A DNA stretch of 64,000 nt from Megalonaias nervosa (lineage: Eukaryota > Mollusca > Bivalvia > Unionida > Unionidae). The stretch spans positions 55,864-119,863 of the forward strand of contig JAECUM010003734.1 in assembly GCA_016617855.1 (NCBI GenBank), read 5' to 3'. The position numbers and the translations under genes are program-made. The notes below the pieces were generated by a model. It had not been told where the DNA came from. It worked only from the letters and a program-made list of their open reading frames with translations, and did not search any database. Below, piece by piece: positions 13,130 through 26,109 of this stretch (position 1 is its first letter; every line of letters begins with the position of its first letter).

Positions 13130-14052
13130 GATAGACCCTAATGAGTCTGGTTGAATGAGACTGCTGGAGCTTGGATACACCTCATAAGAGTCTGGTTGAA
13201 TGAGACTAAGGAGTCAGGGTAGACCCTCATGAGTCTGATGAGAGTCCGGTTGAATGAGACTAAGGAGCCAGGATAGACCCTCATGAGAGTCCGGTTGAAT
13301 GAGACTAAGGAGCCAGGATAGACCCTCATGAGAGTCTGGTTGAATGAGACTAAGGAGTCGGGATAGACCCTCATGAGTCTGGTTGAATGAGACTAAGGAG
13401 CCAGGATAGACCCTCATGAGAGTCTGGTTGAATTAGACTAAGGAGTCTGGATAGACCCTCATGAGTCTGGTTGAATGAGACTAAGGAACCAGGATAGACC
13501 CTCACGAGAGTCTGGTTGAATGAGACTAAGGAGTCAGGATAGACCCTCTTTAGTCTGGCTGAATGAGACTAAGGAGTCAGGATAGACCTTCATGAGTCTG
13601 GTTGAATGAGACTAAGGAGCCAGGATAGACCCTCATGAGAGTCTGGTTGAATGACACTAAGGTGTCAGGATAGACCCTCATGAGTCTGGTTGAATGAGAC
13701 TAAGGAGCCAGGATAGACCCTCATGAGAGTCTGGTTGAATGACACTAAGGAGTCAGGATAGACCCTCATGAGTCTGGATGAATGAGACTAAGGAGCCAGG
13801 ATAGACCCTCATGAGAGTCTGGCTGAATGAGACTAAGGAGTCAGGATAGACCCTCATGAGTCTGGTTGAATGAGACTAAGGAGCCAGGATAGACCCTCAT
13901 GAGTCTGGATGAATGAGATTAAGGAGCCAGGATAGACCCTCATGAGAGTCTGGTTGAATGACACTAAGGAGCCAGGATAGACCCTCATGAGTCTGGTTGA
14001 ATGAGATTAAGGAGCCAGGATAGACCCTCATGAGAGTCTGATTGAATGAATC
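13130..14052 (+). repeat. alternating 45/43 bp dimeric minisatellite
   Basis: About twenty tandem units built on 'gagactaaggagccaggat' plus 'agaccctcatgagagtctgg' plus 'ttgaat'. Two unit types largely alternate: a 45 bp form (gagcca ... gagagtctgg) and a 43 bp form (gagtca ... gagtctgg), giving an 88 bp higher-order dimer over much of the array. Confidence 0.92.
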
Positions 14053-14266
14053 TATTGGAGCCTGTATTGACCAACATGTGCAGTAGTAAAATGTCAACTA
14101 TCCAAAGTTGGGGTTTTCTCTTGTTTCTGCTCTATCTTAATGACAGCATCAGTAGATGCCAGTCATTCCTATTTATAACGTTAAATTCTGCCATTATGGT
14201 TACCTTATCAGATTCTGATTTCCCATTTAAAATAAAATTATGTAGATACAAAACTTGACTCCCAGA

Positions 14267-14588
14267 CTGCATCAGTGGCCTAGTGGTTAGAGCGTTCTCC
14301 CTGGATGCAGGAGGTTGCAGGTTTGAACCCCGGCCGAGTCATACCAAAGACTTATAAAAATGGTACTAGCAGCTGCCTCGCTAGGCGCTCAGCATTAAGA
14401 GGTTAGTGTTAGGACTGGTCGGCCTGGTGTCAGGATAATGTACATGGGTGGGACATCATGCTACATGTCTGCGGCATGATGCCCCAGTGCTAGACATCAC
14501 TATAAACAGCTACACTGCACATATTGTAGCGATATGACTGAAAAATTGTTAAAGCTATGTTAAAAATCCAAATCACACAATCATACAT
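14267..14588 (+). mobile_element. tRNA-derived SINE, family B, with target-site duplication
   Basis: Near full-length SINE with an A box 'tggcctagtggttagagcg' and B box 'ggtttgaacccc'. A conserved body has 'ggactggtcggcctggtgtc', and the tail reads 'aaaaatccaaatcacac'. It is flanked by a perfect 14 bp direct repeat 'acttgactcccaga' at 14253-14266 and 14589-14602, the expected signature of LINE-mediated insertion. Confidence 0.93.
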
Positions 14589-14954
14589 ACTTGACTCCCA
14601 GAATACGTAGATCAGTCATTATGTCACAAAAGCACTAAATATTGATTAATCAGAAATCAAAGTTAGAAAGTTGTCAAAATAAAAGTGACTGATGAGGAGT
14701 ATACTATGATTAAGATATGGCATGTGTCACAGAAATTCAAAAAGTAACACATGGCATCAACAGTGGATATGCCTTTGTAGTCTTTTCTTGATGAACTGAG
14801 CTGTGTCACATGAGAAAAAATTACTGTGGGAAGTGTGTTTCAATTGGCAGGAACTTTAAATCATTAAAATATAATGAGTGCAATAAATTCTTGGATAAAA
14901 TATTTGAATTCTTATGTTTAGATTATGAGGATTTGTCAAAGCAGATGTTCTTAT

Positions 14955-15285
14955 TTCATGTCAATAGGAATTGGCATCTCTAATTTACCTATTTCATGTT
15001 TTTAGGGATTGACATCTCTGATGTACCTATTTCATATCAGTAGGGACTGGCATCTCCTGTGTACCTATTACATGTAGGTAGAGATTGGCATCTGTGATGT
15101 ACCTATTTCATGTCAGTAGAGATTGGCATCTGTGATGTACCTATTTGATATTAGTTGGGATTGGCATCGCTGACATTCCTGTTTCATGTCAGTAGGGCTT
15201 GGCATCTCTGATATACCTATTTCATGTCAGTAGGGCTTGGCATCTCTGACTACCTATTTCGTATTGGTAGGGACTGGCATCTCTG
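14955..15285 (+). repeat. ~39 bp minisatellite, about 8 copies
   Basis: Imperfect tandem copies of a unit containing 'tacctatttcatgtcagtag' and 'ggattggcatctctgatg'. It lies upstream of the first recognised exon of the plus-strand gene. Confidence 0.85.
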
Positions 15286-15579
15286 CATATCACCCTAGCT
15301 CTCATGGTTGCTGTAGTTTTTAACTTACCCTTCACAGCTTGTACATATTTGGATCTAAATAGATTATTTTATTCTTTTAAATATTGTTAATTTTTAAACT
15401 AACCTTCCAATATTTCAGTGTCAAGGCTGACATATCCATTGCAACTTTCTGGAGAAAACTTTTAATGCTAAGTTGTAAAAACATTCTGTAGAATTGATCC
15501 AGAATAAAAAAAAAGTGTAAGTTTTAATTTCTGAGTTGTATAAGATATTGGTGATAAACATTACCAGTGTACATTTCAG

Positions 15580-18500
15580 GGAGAAGAAGGAGATGAATAA
15601 CTTCATCACACTGCTGGACACAACACTGAACCTGAATAAGGAGGAGGACAAGTCCGATGAAGAACAGGAGGTAAAGAGGGCAGATGTGGAGCAGACACCA
15701 ATGATTCCCAGAAGTGCCTCCATGCCCAGTAAGTTATATCTAATAATCATCTACAGAGTTAGAGAAGGCAGTTTCAAGTAGTTTCAGAATTTCATGTTAC
15801 AGTGTGACCCTGCTATAGCACGCTCTGTTATAACACGAATTCGGATATAACACAGTTGTGGTATGGCTCCCAAAATTTCATATACATGTATTTTTCTCGT
15901 ACACGAAAAAAAATTCTTTCTTAAAAGTATGAAAAAAAAAGAAAAAAAAGTTTATTATCATTTTAGGGAAGAGATCGTGTATGAATATTACAAGACGATC
16001 GTGGCGTGGCTACTGAAATTTTATATGCATTTTTCTCATACATGAAACAATAGTGTTTTCTTCTTAAAAGTACGAAAAATAACGTGTAAAAATTTATTCA
16101 GGAATCGTGCAGGGTTTTGCCAATGTCACAAATTGCGATTTTTTTCCCTTATTGGTGGCAAAATACACCATCTGGTGATTTTTTTTTATTGGCAACATTG
16201 TTGGCTCTTTAAACTTGTATATACAACCATTGGTTTGGAGTGGAGAAATTCAGAGGCCCCATGAAAGGAAGCTGTAAAGTTGATGTAAAATGCACTGAAA
16301 TTTATTGTTACATAAGCAAATTCTTTGTCCACATTGACAAACCATCTTAACAGTACATTGTTATATCAAAATCCGCTTATGTTGACATCTAGCATGAGTA
16401 CTGTATGTTTTGAAATATCCACTTTTTTCAAATTTACATTTCTGGTAGCGGAGATCAACCGGACGAGGCATTATCTCATAATCTGTCTTTCGTCGGATTT
16501 TAAGCCGCTTGCTAGTAATTAATATATTTACATAGACTGACATTTGTATGTGGATGGTAAATAAAATTCCTCTTATTTTCACTCAGAATTAAATCCTTCA
16601 GAACATTCACATTTTCTGTAGTAATCCCTGTCATCAGTCCAGAACACATGCATCTCTATCGTTGATTGACCCTTTCTTTAAATTTCTGATGCATGCGTGG
16701 AAGGCAGCATCACTTCACTACCATAAATGAAAAAAAAAGCTCTCACTTGTCTATTCAATAGGCAAGGATGAACGGTAACTACAATTGACCATACGACGGA
16801 CAATTAATTTAAAAAAAAAAAATGTACCCAGATAAAATAGTAGCTGAAATTTCAAAGAAAACATTACCTTTGAAGTACCGATTGTTATGAAAATGAACTA
16901 AGCAAATGGAAAAAAAAATCAGTCTCAATCATGCAATACAATTTTTTTATGTTGCCGCCACAATAAGAAACGGGCCTTTGTTTGGTTCTCCAAAGCTGTC
17001 CTTTAGAGGTGACTTCAATAACACATGCACCCTTCATCAAAGAAAGCCGACTACAATCTCCAATAAAAACAAAGAACCTTTCTTCAAAGGAAGTCATTAC
17101 CGAACTTAAATAAAAGCAATGGAATCTGATGGAACATTTTTACTGTGCTGTGAAAGTTTCCTTTTTACAGAATAAAAGTTTATGCTTACGAACTCTACTG
17201 ACGGCGCTTAAAACGGAAACTTTTACCAACTTCGGAAGTACTTAAGAGTAAATGTGCTTCATCATTCGTTACGTAACTGTGCTATTTTTTTCCACTGAAT
17301 TCAGAACAATATGACCTGTGACAAAATTATTGAATATTTTAAATGTGTGTGTGTGTGCATATTTTTGATGGAATTACTTGTATGTGACGTGATTCGCGGG
17401 TGAGTACATGGTGTTGATACTTTATTGCTATGCATTAGACATGTATATATAAACAGTATACACGTATATGTACCAATGCATGGTTCTCTCAATAAAGTAA
17501 AATATTATATATGCCTTCTCTGTTTTCACTACAGTTGTATTTCTCATTTAATATGCATCGATTTAAGATGATAACTGTGCCAATGAAGCACATGTTTTTG
17601 CGCCCGCGTTTATTACCTACCCCTACACCCCCCTGTATTTATGAAGCTTTTTCATCCGTACACAAAAAGTAAACTTCAGAAGGATTGTATTTAATTAATT
17701 TTTAACTTCAAAGACCCAGAAGGATAAATACCTGGAAAATTGTCTCCAAATACAGACTTTAATTCAGTCACTTCTGATTGGTTAAATGCAAGTGATTGCA
17801 TGAACAATTACGATATACAGGGTTTTATCTTGGATTCCAGTTTTGTAATTCCTATAAAATTTGAAAATATGATGCATAGTTATAGCCTCTTTGAACTTTA
17901 AATGGAACAAAAAATAAGCATTGTTTGCATATTGATGTAAATCCCATTCATTTGTTTTCTTGTTATTGCATAAAAGTCAAATTGATATAAATACCATGCA
18001 TTTTGTTGTTGTTTTGCATGACAGTATATTGTGGCACTGTCTGAAAAAATCAGTGCACCAGTCATTAATGTAATTGTTGCATGCAGAGTTTTGATAGCTT
18101 ATCTTATCAATGCTAGCCTTGTGCCCCAGATTGTAAAATCTGGAAAGCGAAGATGTTTACACTCATAATGTCAGCAATATTTCCAGCAATGTCAATCAGC
18201 TTTATATTAATACAGCAAGCAGCACCAAGAAAAAAAAATGCTCTTTCAGTGAGATCTGGAAAAAGACAAAATCCATGGCTGAAAATTAGGGAGAAACAGG
18301 CTTATTTTTATTATTTGTAAACTGGGAATAATAATTCATATAAAATACAAACTTGAGAACATCTGCATTGAATTGTCATATTGAATCACACTTATACCAA
18401 CAGGCCATTAACATTAAGCAGTGTATGATTGTGTATATATAGTGTATTAGCAGAGGTCTGTCAGTCTTGTAGACACCTTTTTCTCACTGTTTTCATAAAT

Positions 18501-19518
18501 CCTGTATTGAAAGTTGTCTGTTATTTTCAGGTGTGGAGACTCTATGCAATGCTGATAGATTAATGGCAAGGATTTCAATGTTGCACGAGTAAGTATAGCT
18601 CCTTACTCCCCGTCACAATGTGAGATACTTTTTGTGGATGATTTTCCTGTATTTGACATACATTTATAGAGAATCTTTCATCAGTGCATATTTCAAAAGA
18701 AAGTTTTAAAATGAATTCAATCATTTGTATCTTATGTGAGCCTTGGTGAGCTGCAGCATTCTTTGTTGTTAAAATAAAGATGGGATCCAGGATTAGAGAT
18801 CCTAGAACTCTGAGCTTGAGTTTTCAGCATCATCTAGTCTGAAATGGCCTTTCAGAAGTGATGTCATTTGTGATTGGTTGAAACAAAATCGCAAAGTCAA
18901 ACATATGCTCAAGGACATGGTGATCTCCTGATCATGGCTACATATTTAGGAAGCCAGAATTCTGAGAAGTGGAGTCTTGACAGACCTTTAGTTGTCTCAA
19001 TGGCTCTGACCTTTCTAGGCAAGGTTAAATTATTTGGAAAGTGAATTTCCTGTTCATTTTTATGCCTCACTCCAAATGTGGTAGAGATATATGATGCTCT
19101 CTGCTTCTGTAATCCTTCTACTAGGTCAGATTTTGGATTTTGTCTAAGTTTTGCACTGTGGTGGCACAGTCATGTTCCATTTTGTACACCTTTACAGCTC
19201 CAATGTTATCTCTCATGAAGCATATAACTTTGTACGTTCTATTCAAAGTTTAAGATGTTAGGTCATTTAGTAGAGCAACTGACTCTAAATCCAATAATCG
19301 TGGGTTCATTATAGTTAATAATGTTTTAAAAGTGTAGCTGAAACTTGAAGAAACAAAACATAAAAAAAGATTGAAGCTTAAAAAGTGAACATATATAGTA
19401 ATGTGTCGACCATATTAAAATTTCAGGGACTGTATAAAAGGTGTTGGCTATGTGATACTTAAGGAAGCTTATGACATTCTGAGCAGAATTGAGGAGGATG
19501 AGGTTGAGGTAGGTTTTG

Positions 19519-19586
<68 letters not shown>

Positions 19587-21337
19587 TTTTTCTTTCACAT
19601 GCAATAGCCTTTGAAATATACCGTTTCTTTAAAGACACATTGGTAGGAGTAATTTTTTTTTAAAGTTAATACAGAACATAGCAGCTATTTAGAAATTTTA
19701 GTGAAAAGGTATATGGTATAGTTCTGTTATTTATGGACAAATTGTATGCAAGGGGGAGTGTGGAAGGACACTGGGTGCAGCAAAGTCATGAGTCTTACAA
19801 TGAGCACATTTTTAAAATAGCAAATTTTTTAAAATAGTAAGAAACCCAGTCATAACCAGATTTCACAATAATGACATACCAAGCATTTTAATGCACTGAC
19901 CTAGTGAACCAACAATATTGAGCACTGTTGGAGTTTTAGAAAATTCAGTTTTCTGTTTATGCTCCAATAGATTTTTGAAGTTGACTGATGAATTTTCAGT
20001 TGTATTTACCTGGAAAAATTATATTGTCGTCCTTCTGTTTTGCAATTTGTTTTTCTAAGTATATATACAATATCCATATAATGTCCAGTATCACATACTG
20101 TTCAATGAGAAACATTAGTGGAGAATGTTCTGTTTTTTAGGTGGGCCATGAATATCCACAAAATTAAATCACCACAAAAATTGTATGTACAATGGGACCC
20201 TGCTATAGCACGCTCCGTTATAACACGAATTCGGATATAAAACGGTCGTGGCATGGCTCCCGAAATTTCATTTACCTTATTACCTTGTAAAAAAAATAAA
20301 TTCTTATAAGTACGAAAAATAAAGATAAAGATTCTCACCTGAATTTATAGATCAATTAATTTAAGTACATTGCTCATCATCAAAGTCAGTTGCCAAGCTA
20401 AACTTGTTCAAATTATGGAGCAACGATTTATAAAACATCAAAGAAACGAAAGCCGCCAACATGTGCGCGTGGCTTGGTGGTGTTGTTTTATGCAATCAGT
20501 TTGACCAGTGAATAATGTTGTCCACTTCCTAATATCAATTTTTAAAGTGAATTATAGAAGAGAACTTGTGAAAAGATTGTTTGCGATGAAACCTCTGTCC
20601 AGGCGACACTACAAAGTTTAAATCTGAAAGAAGTAATGTACCTCGGCGGCAAATCTTGGGATCTCATTATGCCCAGATGCATTGAGAAATGCTGGGAAAA
20701 AGGATTTGGGGCAGCATTTACTATTACTCAGGATAACAGCGGTGATGATGATGATAGTTTATTTGATGGATTTTCTGAGAATGATGTGTTCAAGGCTGAG
20801 AGGGCATTTGGGAAGCTGATGCACCCGTTTTCATTACCACCCCCACCCACCCCGCTAACCCTGCAAATTTGTTGGTACTGTACGTGGTTGCTTATAACAC
20901 GGTTCGGTTCATAACATGGTCGGGTTCTATGGCTCCCAACTACCGTGTTATAGTGGAGTCCCACTGTACCTGTATGTATGGTTTAACAACATGTCATCAT
21001 GGTCCTATTTATAAGTAAAAGTAAATTAATATTGCTGGAGGTAAATATTTTGGTATCTACAAAATGATCCACTTACTTACAAACTATATCCCCACAAATA
21101 TTTCTGATTTAATAGTATTAGTTAATTTAGCAATTGCTAATGCAGTTACTACTTTTTAAGACATTTTCTCCAAGAAGGATGCAATTTTCCCAACACAAGC
21201 TCAACCAAACACATACTTCTGTTTTCCAGCCCAAGCTGGTGAAGTTGATGGGGAAGGATAAGTTTGATATGTATGCTGGCAGGATCTGGCAACTAAAGTT
21301 CTGTGAAGACATGGCCAGAATTGGCATTCCATCCTAA
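15580..21337 (+). CDS. 3' part of an intron-containing gene (four exons; possibly NEK-type kinase C terminus)
   Basis: Four exons are visible: 15580-15728, 18531-18588, 19427-19508 and 21230-21337 (stop TAA). Each is bounded by a pyrimidine-rich ...cag acceptor and a gtaagt/gtaggt donor. The splice phases agree at every junction (1, 2 and 0), which is strong evidence for a real gene. The first visible exon is acidic and low-complexity (EEDKSDEEQE, then a Ser-rich RSASMPS). The later exons encode a helical tail with 'RLMARISMLHE', 'KEAYDILSRIEEDEVE' and 'MGKDKFDMYAGRIWQL', ending ARIGIPS. The pattern of a helix ending in an acidic turn followed by G-x(7)-Y-A-x-x-I resembles the C-terminal tail of NEK1-like kinases, but this is from memory and weak. 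Upstream exons were not found in the window, so the gene is partial at its 5' end. Confidence 0.75.
15800..16080 (+). mobile_element. fragment of pogo/Tigger-like DNA transposon
   Basis: Begins after a TA with 'cagtgtgaccctgctatagc', matching the 5' end of the complete element at 20190-20966, including 'ataacacgaattcggatata' and 'tggctcccaaaatttcat'. It carries an internal duplication of the 'ttctcgtacacgaaaa' region and lacks the 3' TIR. It lies in the first intron of the plus-strand gene. Confidence 0.75.
16090..18530. other. intron sequence, no other gene recognised
   Basis: Remainder of the intron between exons 15580-15728 and 18531-18588. It holds AT-rich sequence, a short (GT)n at about 17344-17357, and poly-A/poly-T tracts. 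No second gene is supported. Confidence 0.55.
19520..19583. repeat. (AT)n microsatellite
   Basis: About 32 uninterrupted AT units, starting 11 bp after the donor site of exon 19427-19508. Confidence 0.97.
20190..20966 (+). mobile_element. pogo/Tigger-like DNA transposon (777 bp, internally deleted)
   Basis: TIRs begin 'caatgggaccctgctatagc' at the left, and on the minus strand 'cagtgggactccactataac' at the right. The element is flanked by TA dinucleotides (20188-20189 and 20967-20968), the target duplication expected for Tc1/mariner/pogo elements. The interior keeps a remnant of a transposase C terminus (20636-20850) but no catalytic domain, so the copy is non-autonomous. It sits in the last intron of the plus-strand gene. 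Confidence 0.88.
20636..20850 (+). pseudogene. Tigger-type transposase C-terminal remnant
   Basis: The frame reads 'GGKSWDLIMPRCIEKCWEKG' and then an acidic segment (DNSGDDDDSLFDGF). In pogo/Tigger transposases the C-terminal end carries a W-x(2-3)-V/I-x-x-x-T/C-I-x-x-C-W/F-x-K-x-G-F motif followed by acidic residues. The DDD catalytic core is absent. The assignment rests on this motif and its position inside a TIR-bounded element. Confidence 0.6.
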
Positions 21338-21706
21338 CATTGAACTATCTTAGAGACTACATCATTTTTCACTATGTACCATACCCCATCTTCTATAAAA
21401 ACTATTATGTACGTATATCACATCAGAGCATTTAGAGTTTAAATTATGTTATATGATATATGTACTTTATGGACTTTGTTTCTATTTTCTTGAACTACCA
21501 TTGTCAGTTTCCTAATAATTATCAGCTGATCTGTCCTTAATTGAGCATTATAAGATGCTGGGAGTTAATGTATAGGAACAGTAATTTCAATTTGTTTGAA
21601 GAGGAATGGAAGTGAGATTCCTCAAGGAATTTTCTTTCATCACTTCATCAACCCCAGGGTAGATGCAGTAAATTCACTGTTTTTCAAAATGTACCAATTT
21701 TCATGG
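21338..21706. other. likely 3' UTR/downstream of the plus-strand gene
   Basis: AT-rich sequence following the stop at 21335-21337. No coding signal. The next element (TIR transposon) begins at 21710. Confidence 0.45.
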
Positions 21707-21709
21707 GTA

Positions 21710-22165
21710 CCGCATTTGCCGGCCTATAAGACAATACTTTTTGACCAGAAAATCTTAGCTTCGTCTTTTACTCTGAATCGACTTTTATATGGATTTTGTC
21801 ATCCAGATCGCTTTATCGTATGTCACATAATTTTTTGTATAGAAAAAAAATCTTCAAAAGTACGAAAAAATGTGTAAAATCATATTTCATTTTGGGGAAG
21901 AGATCGTGTATGAAAAAATATAGGACTCCACATTGAGGATTTGAAACAATTACATGATCGTCAGTATTAAAATTAACTTATATCAGATGTAACTGCGCTA
22001 AAGCAGCATGCATTAGTAATATATGTTGTTTGTAATATACTTTGTTTAAATTTGACACGGGTGCATTAGAATTGAAAAGTTAGAAGATGAATAACCATGA
22101 CAGAGATAGATATTGAATCACAATTTTCTTACTGCACCTCATGATCAAATAAAAATTATGCTCCA

Positions 22166-22221
<56 letters not shown>

Positions 22222-23558
22222 TATTTACGATTGTACGGTAATCTTTTCTTGATCACTTACTTGATGACTGTGATCATACTTATATACAAAAGTGCAGTAC
22301 CATATTCCATTATCAATTAATACCACTAGGTAAGCAGTTCCTTCTAGTTTTAGTTATCACTTCCATTGTTCATGAATCACATGGCTTTGTAGTGGTATGT
22401 AAATGCTAATTAAATATGCTACAGCTGTAGTCAGGTTTTCCAGAGTTAACACCTGTTTGAGGTCCAGATTTGGCAGACCAGATCAGATCAGATTAGTGAG
22501 GCTACCAATAGGGAAATGAGGCTAACCATGGGTAATATGAATATGGTACCATATAATGAAAGGAAATGCCAGGTGTTACATGTGTAAATTTCTCAACCAG
22601 TGACATCGTTTGAACTTGCCGATTGGACTGACAGCAATTTAAAGTAACATATAGCAAGAGCAAAGATCAAATACAATTGCCGCCTAAGTACAGGAAGAGT
22701 ACATGCACTTGAAAAAAATAATCTTATTTGTTGGGAATAGAGAGGTTGTTATACTTGCAAAGAAAATTAGACATTATGTAAAATGGTCATTCTTGGGATT
22801 TAACCTAGTAAATGGAGTCTATATGGATATAACTATTTTGAATATTCAAACCCTGAAGGAGTATAGTATGTATTTTCATAGTTTACATTTACTATTTAAT
22901 TTATTAATTTTTTCTCTCTTTAACAAAAGCTTCAGCTAAACGGGCAATAAGGTGAAGAAAAAAAACCCTATAAAGACCTGGAATATCTCTCTGTCTCTCT
23001 CTCATATATATCGGGCCATATTTTATTTAGATCATGAGTGCAAGAAGATAAATGCGAGGGAATACATATGCATCTGTCTCTGTATCACTCTCCCCTGCCC
23101 CCTCTCCCCAAATGTGGAAAAAGCATTTTAGTCTCGATGATGCAATTTCCCTATTTCTGGTAATCTGAAATAGCATACATTGATACTTTTAATATTTATG
23201 AAACCAGAAGTTATTATAGTATAATCCCACACAGCATCGCGAATTTTATCCTGTCTGTATCTCAATAAATGTTCAGGTCAGCATCATTATATGTAGCTAA
23301 AAGTACATAATACATTTAAATTCTTCGTGTGAAACAAATTAGGTACTTTTAGTTATATATATTGATCCAGACTGGAAAGGTTACTGAGTTACAGATAGGA
23401 TAAAATTTGTGATGCTGTGAGGAACAAAGTGATAAAGACGAAGCCAAGGTATTGATCTGGCCTCGTCTTATACTCAGCATCGACATATATGGATGAAGGA
23501 TCGCAAATTTGCTCATTCTACTTATACTCCACATTGACTTAGAGGCCGGCAAATACGG
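21710..23558. mobile_element. TIR DNA transposon, ~1.85 kb, TA-flanked
   Basis: The left TIR 'ccgcatttgccggcctataa' is matched on the minus strand at the right end by 'ccgtatttgccggcctctaa'. TA dinucleotides flank both ends (21708-21709 and 23559-23560). Internal sequence near 21870-21920 ('ggggaagagatcgtgtatga') resembles the interior of the fragment at 15800-16080, suggesting the same pogo/Tigger group. No intact transposase is seen; it includes an (AG)n tract at 22170-22219. Confidence 0.8.
22170..22219. repeat. (AG)n microsatellite
   Basis: About 25 uninterrupted AG units within the TIR transposon. Confidence 0.97.
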
Positions 23559-23689
23559 TACTAGTATTCATGGAGTACCAGTATTCATAGAGTACCAGTA
23601 TTTATGGGGTACCAGTTCCCATGGAATAACAAGTTTTGTAGATTTCATGGTTGCTATCAATCAGTAATATAAAGTCCCAATAAACCCAC

Positions 23690-24300
23690 TTCCCAAATCC
23701 ACAAATTTAATGACCTAACGAACCCCTTCCTGAATCTACAAATTTAATGACTCAGTAAACCCTTTCCAAATCCACAAATTTAATGATCCAATGAACGCCT
23801 TCCCAAATTCATGAATTTCATGACCCAATGAACTTTTCCCAAATCCATGAATTTAATGACCAAGTGAAAACCTTTCCAAATCCATGAATTTAATGACCCA
23901 ATGAACTTTTCCCAAATCCATGAATTTAATGACCAAGTGAACCCCTTTCCAAATCCATGAATTTAAGGACCCAATGAACCCCTTCCCAAATCCATGAATT
24001 TAATGATTTAATGAACCCCTTCCCAAATCCATGAATTTAATGGCCCAATGCAACTCTTTCCAAATCCATGAAGTTAATGACCCAATGAAACTCTTTCCAA
24101 ATCCATGAATTTAATGACCCAATGAACCCTTTCCCAAATCCACAAATTTAATGACCCAACAAACCCCTTCCCAAATTCATGAATTTAATGTCCCAATGAA
24201 CCCCTTCCCAAATCCATGAATTTAATGACCCTATGAACCCCTTCCTAAATCAATGAATTTAATGACCCTATGAACCCTTTCCTGAATCAACAAATTTCAG
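23690..24300 (+). repeat. ~36-37 bp minisatellite, about 16 copies
   Basis: Imperfect units built on 'aatccatgaatttaatgacc' and 'caatgaaccccttcccaa'. Copies vary in length by 1-3 bp. It follows the 3' end of the TIR transposon, after a short 'gtaccagtattcatagagta' triplication at 23560-23620. Confidence 0.9.
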
Positions 24301-24309
24301 TACTAATGA

Positions 24310-25430
24310 AAATGTTATTTTATACTAAACTGAAAAAATTTATACCCACAAAATACAGGTGTTCAGTGTTCCTCAAAATTATCTATTTATTTCATATTTT
24401 ACTTTCAAGTACATTACCCAGGAGAAGTTGTATCACAAGTTGTATCATTTTATTATATGCCATTTTAGGAGAAAGGGTTATGTTAGACAAGTGTTCAGGG
24501 AATATTATTTTCCAAAAGTTTTAATGTATTTCTTTGATATACTTTACTGCCAGTGTTAATACTGTGTCAGAGTTTTTATGAATCCCGTCATGCAGTAACA
24601 GTACTCACAGAAAGTTCATGTTTTTTGTTCCCACCAATTTTGGACCCCAAACTGTTTTCTGCAACCTGTTTGCTTGGAACTTTGACCTTAGGGTCAAGGT
24701 TACAGTTAAAGAAAATATGCTTTAAAGTTTTGGTAAAAGTTTTCATTTGCTTGTATGTAATAAACCCCATGATTGGTCCTGTTGATGCAGGTACTTACGA
24801 TGAATCAATATCGAACAAAACTATTCATTCTAAATATAACCTTATGTCCCAGATGGATGCAAGGTGACTGCACTTAAATATTGTTGGCAGTGTTATATAA
24901 ATTCATGTACCTGACAACCAACCCTTTTTTAGATCACCAACTCAAGTTCAAAGATGGAATCCAACAGTCCTTATTTTACACAAATTGTGGCAGTAGGAAT
25001 GCATTGGAATGTGTCTGTAATAGTATAGATTCAGGTTTGAGCCAAATTGAGTCTTGTCTTTTGTTTGTCATAATTCCAAGTTTGGTAGTAGATTGCACAG
25101 CACATATTTTAAATTGATACAGCATAATTGGCTTAAAATTGATTTTCAAGTTACATGACATGAGATGGTTTTTTGATAAAATGGAAACATATTAGACTTT
25201 CCTGAATAAATATAAACTTATTGCTAGAAATGAAGCAGAAACTGCACATTGTTCTTGAGCCATTGTTTGTGAAAAGTAAAGCAGTGGTCACTTTGGTTAA
25301 AAACACTTTCATTAAGATTTTGGTTCCAGTTTTTGAGCATGGGCTTTTCATACAAGTCCAGGCCATTTTGGATTGATGGGAGGTGTAAATGTGGTAGGAG
25401 CATGTATTGCTACTCTTGTCTTTCGGTTGG
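24310..25430. other. host non-coding DNA, no gene recognised
   Basis: Several short open frames overlap here on both strands (about 60-100 codons) but none has a recognisable motif, splice sites or consistent codon use. Confidence 0.5.
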
Positions 25431-25431
25431 T

Positions 25432-25608
25432 GTGATTAAGTTTTGCATTCATTTCCGTTTTCAAGCACTTTGGTTTGTGTGATTAAGGTCTGCATTCATG
25501 TCCATTTTCAGGCACTTTAGACTAATTAAATTTTGCATTAATTTCCATTTTCAGGCACTTTGGTCTGTCTGATTAGTTTTGCAATCATTTCCATTTTCAG
25601 GCACTTTG
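25432..25608 (+). repeat. short ~45-55 bp tandem repeat, about 4 copies
   Basis: Four imperfect copies of a unit containing 'gattaagttttgcattcatt' and 'tccattttcaggcactttgg'. Confidence 0.8.
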
Positions 25609-25837
25609 GGGTAACTCTCTCTATATATATATATATACCTGGCAGATACTTGCTTTGACATTGTTAAATTTAACTGGTATGTAACTGTCACTTCCTTTCC
25701 ATCCCCTGTTATAGTTAACATTCCTCATAAATTTAGTACAATGTCATAATTCACTGAAGGCCTCCTACTTCATTTGTTTTCAGATTTTTCTCTCTTCAAC
25801 TGCTGCTTCAAAAATGTATATAAAATACACATTAGAC

Positions 25838-26102
25838 CAACAGGATAGTTGGGAGGAACACCAACAATTTGGTACACAGTTATACACCAACAATTTGGTA
25901 GGCAGGAATACACCAACAGTATGGTAGACAGGAATACACCAACAATTTGGTAGACAGTTATACACCAACAATTTGGTAGGCGGGAATACACCAACAATAT
26001 GGTAGACTGGAATACACCATTAATTTGGTAGAAGGAATACACCAACAATATGGTAGACAAGAATACACTAACAATTTGGTAGAAATGAATACACCAACAA
26101 TT
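25838..26102 (+). repeat. ~26 bp minisatellite, about 10 copies
   Basis: Tandem units of 'acaccaacaatttggtagac' plus 'aggaat', with tatggtag/tttggtag and gaata/gttata variants. Confidence 0.92.
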
Positions 26103-26109
26103 TCACTAT

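Noticed and set aside
15536..15781. Single-exon 81-codon gene
   Set aside because: The real unit is the internal exon 15580-15728; the frame extends past both splice sites by chance.
24553..24867. 104-codon frame as a host gene
   Set aside because: No motif, splice context or codon bias; overlapped by frames on the other strand of similar length.
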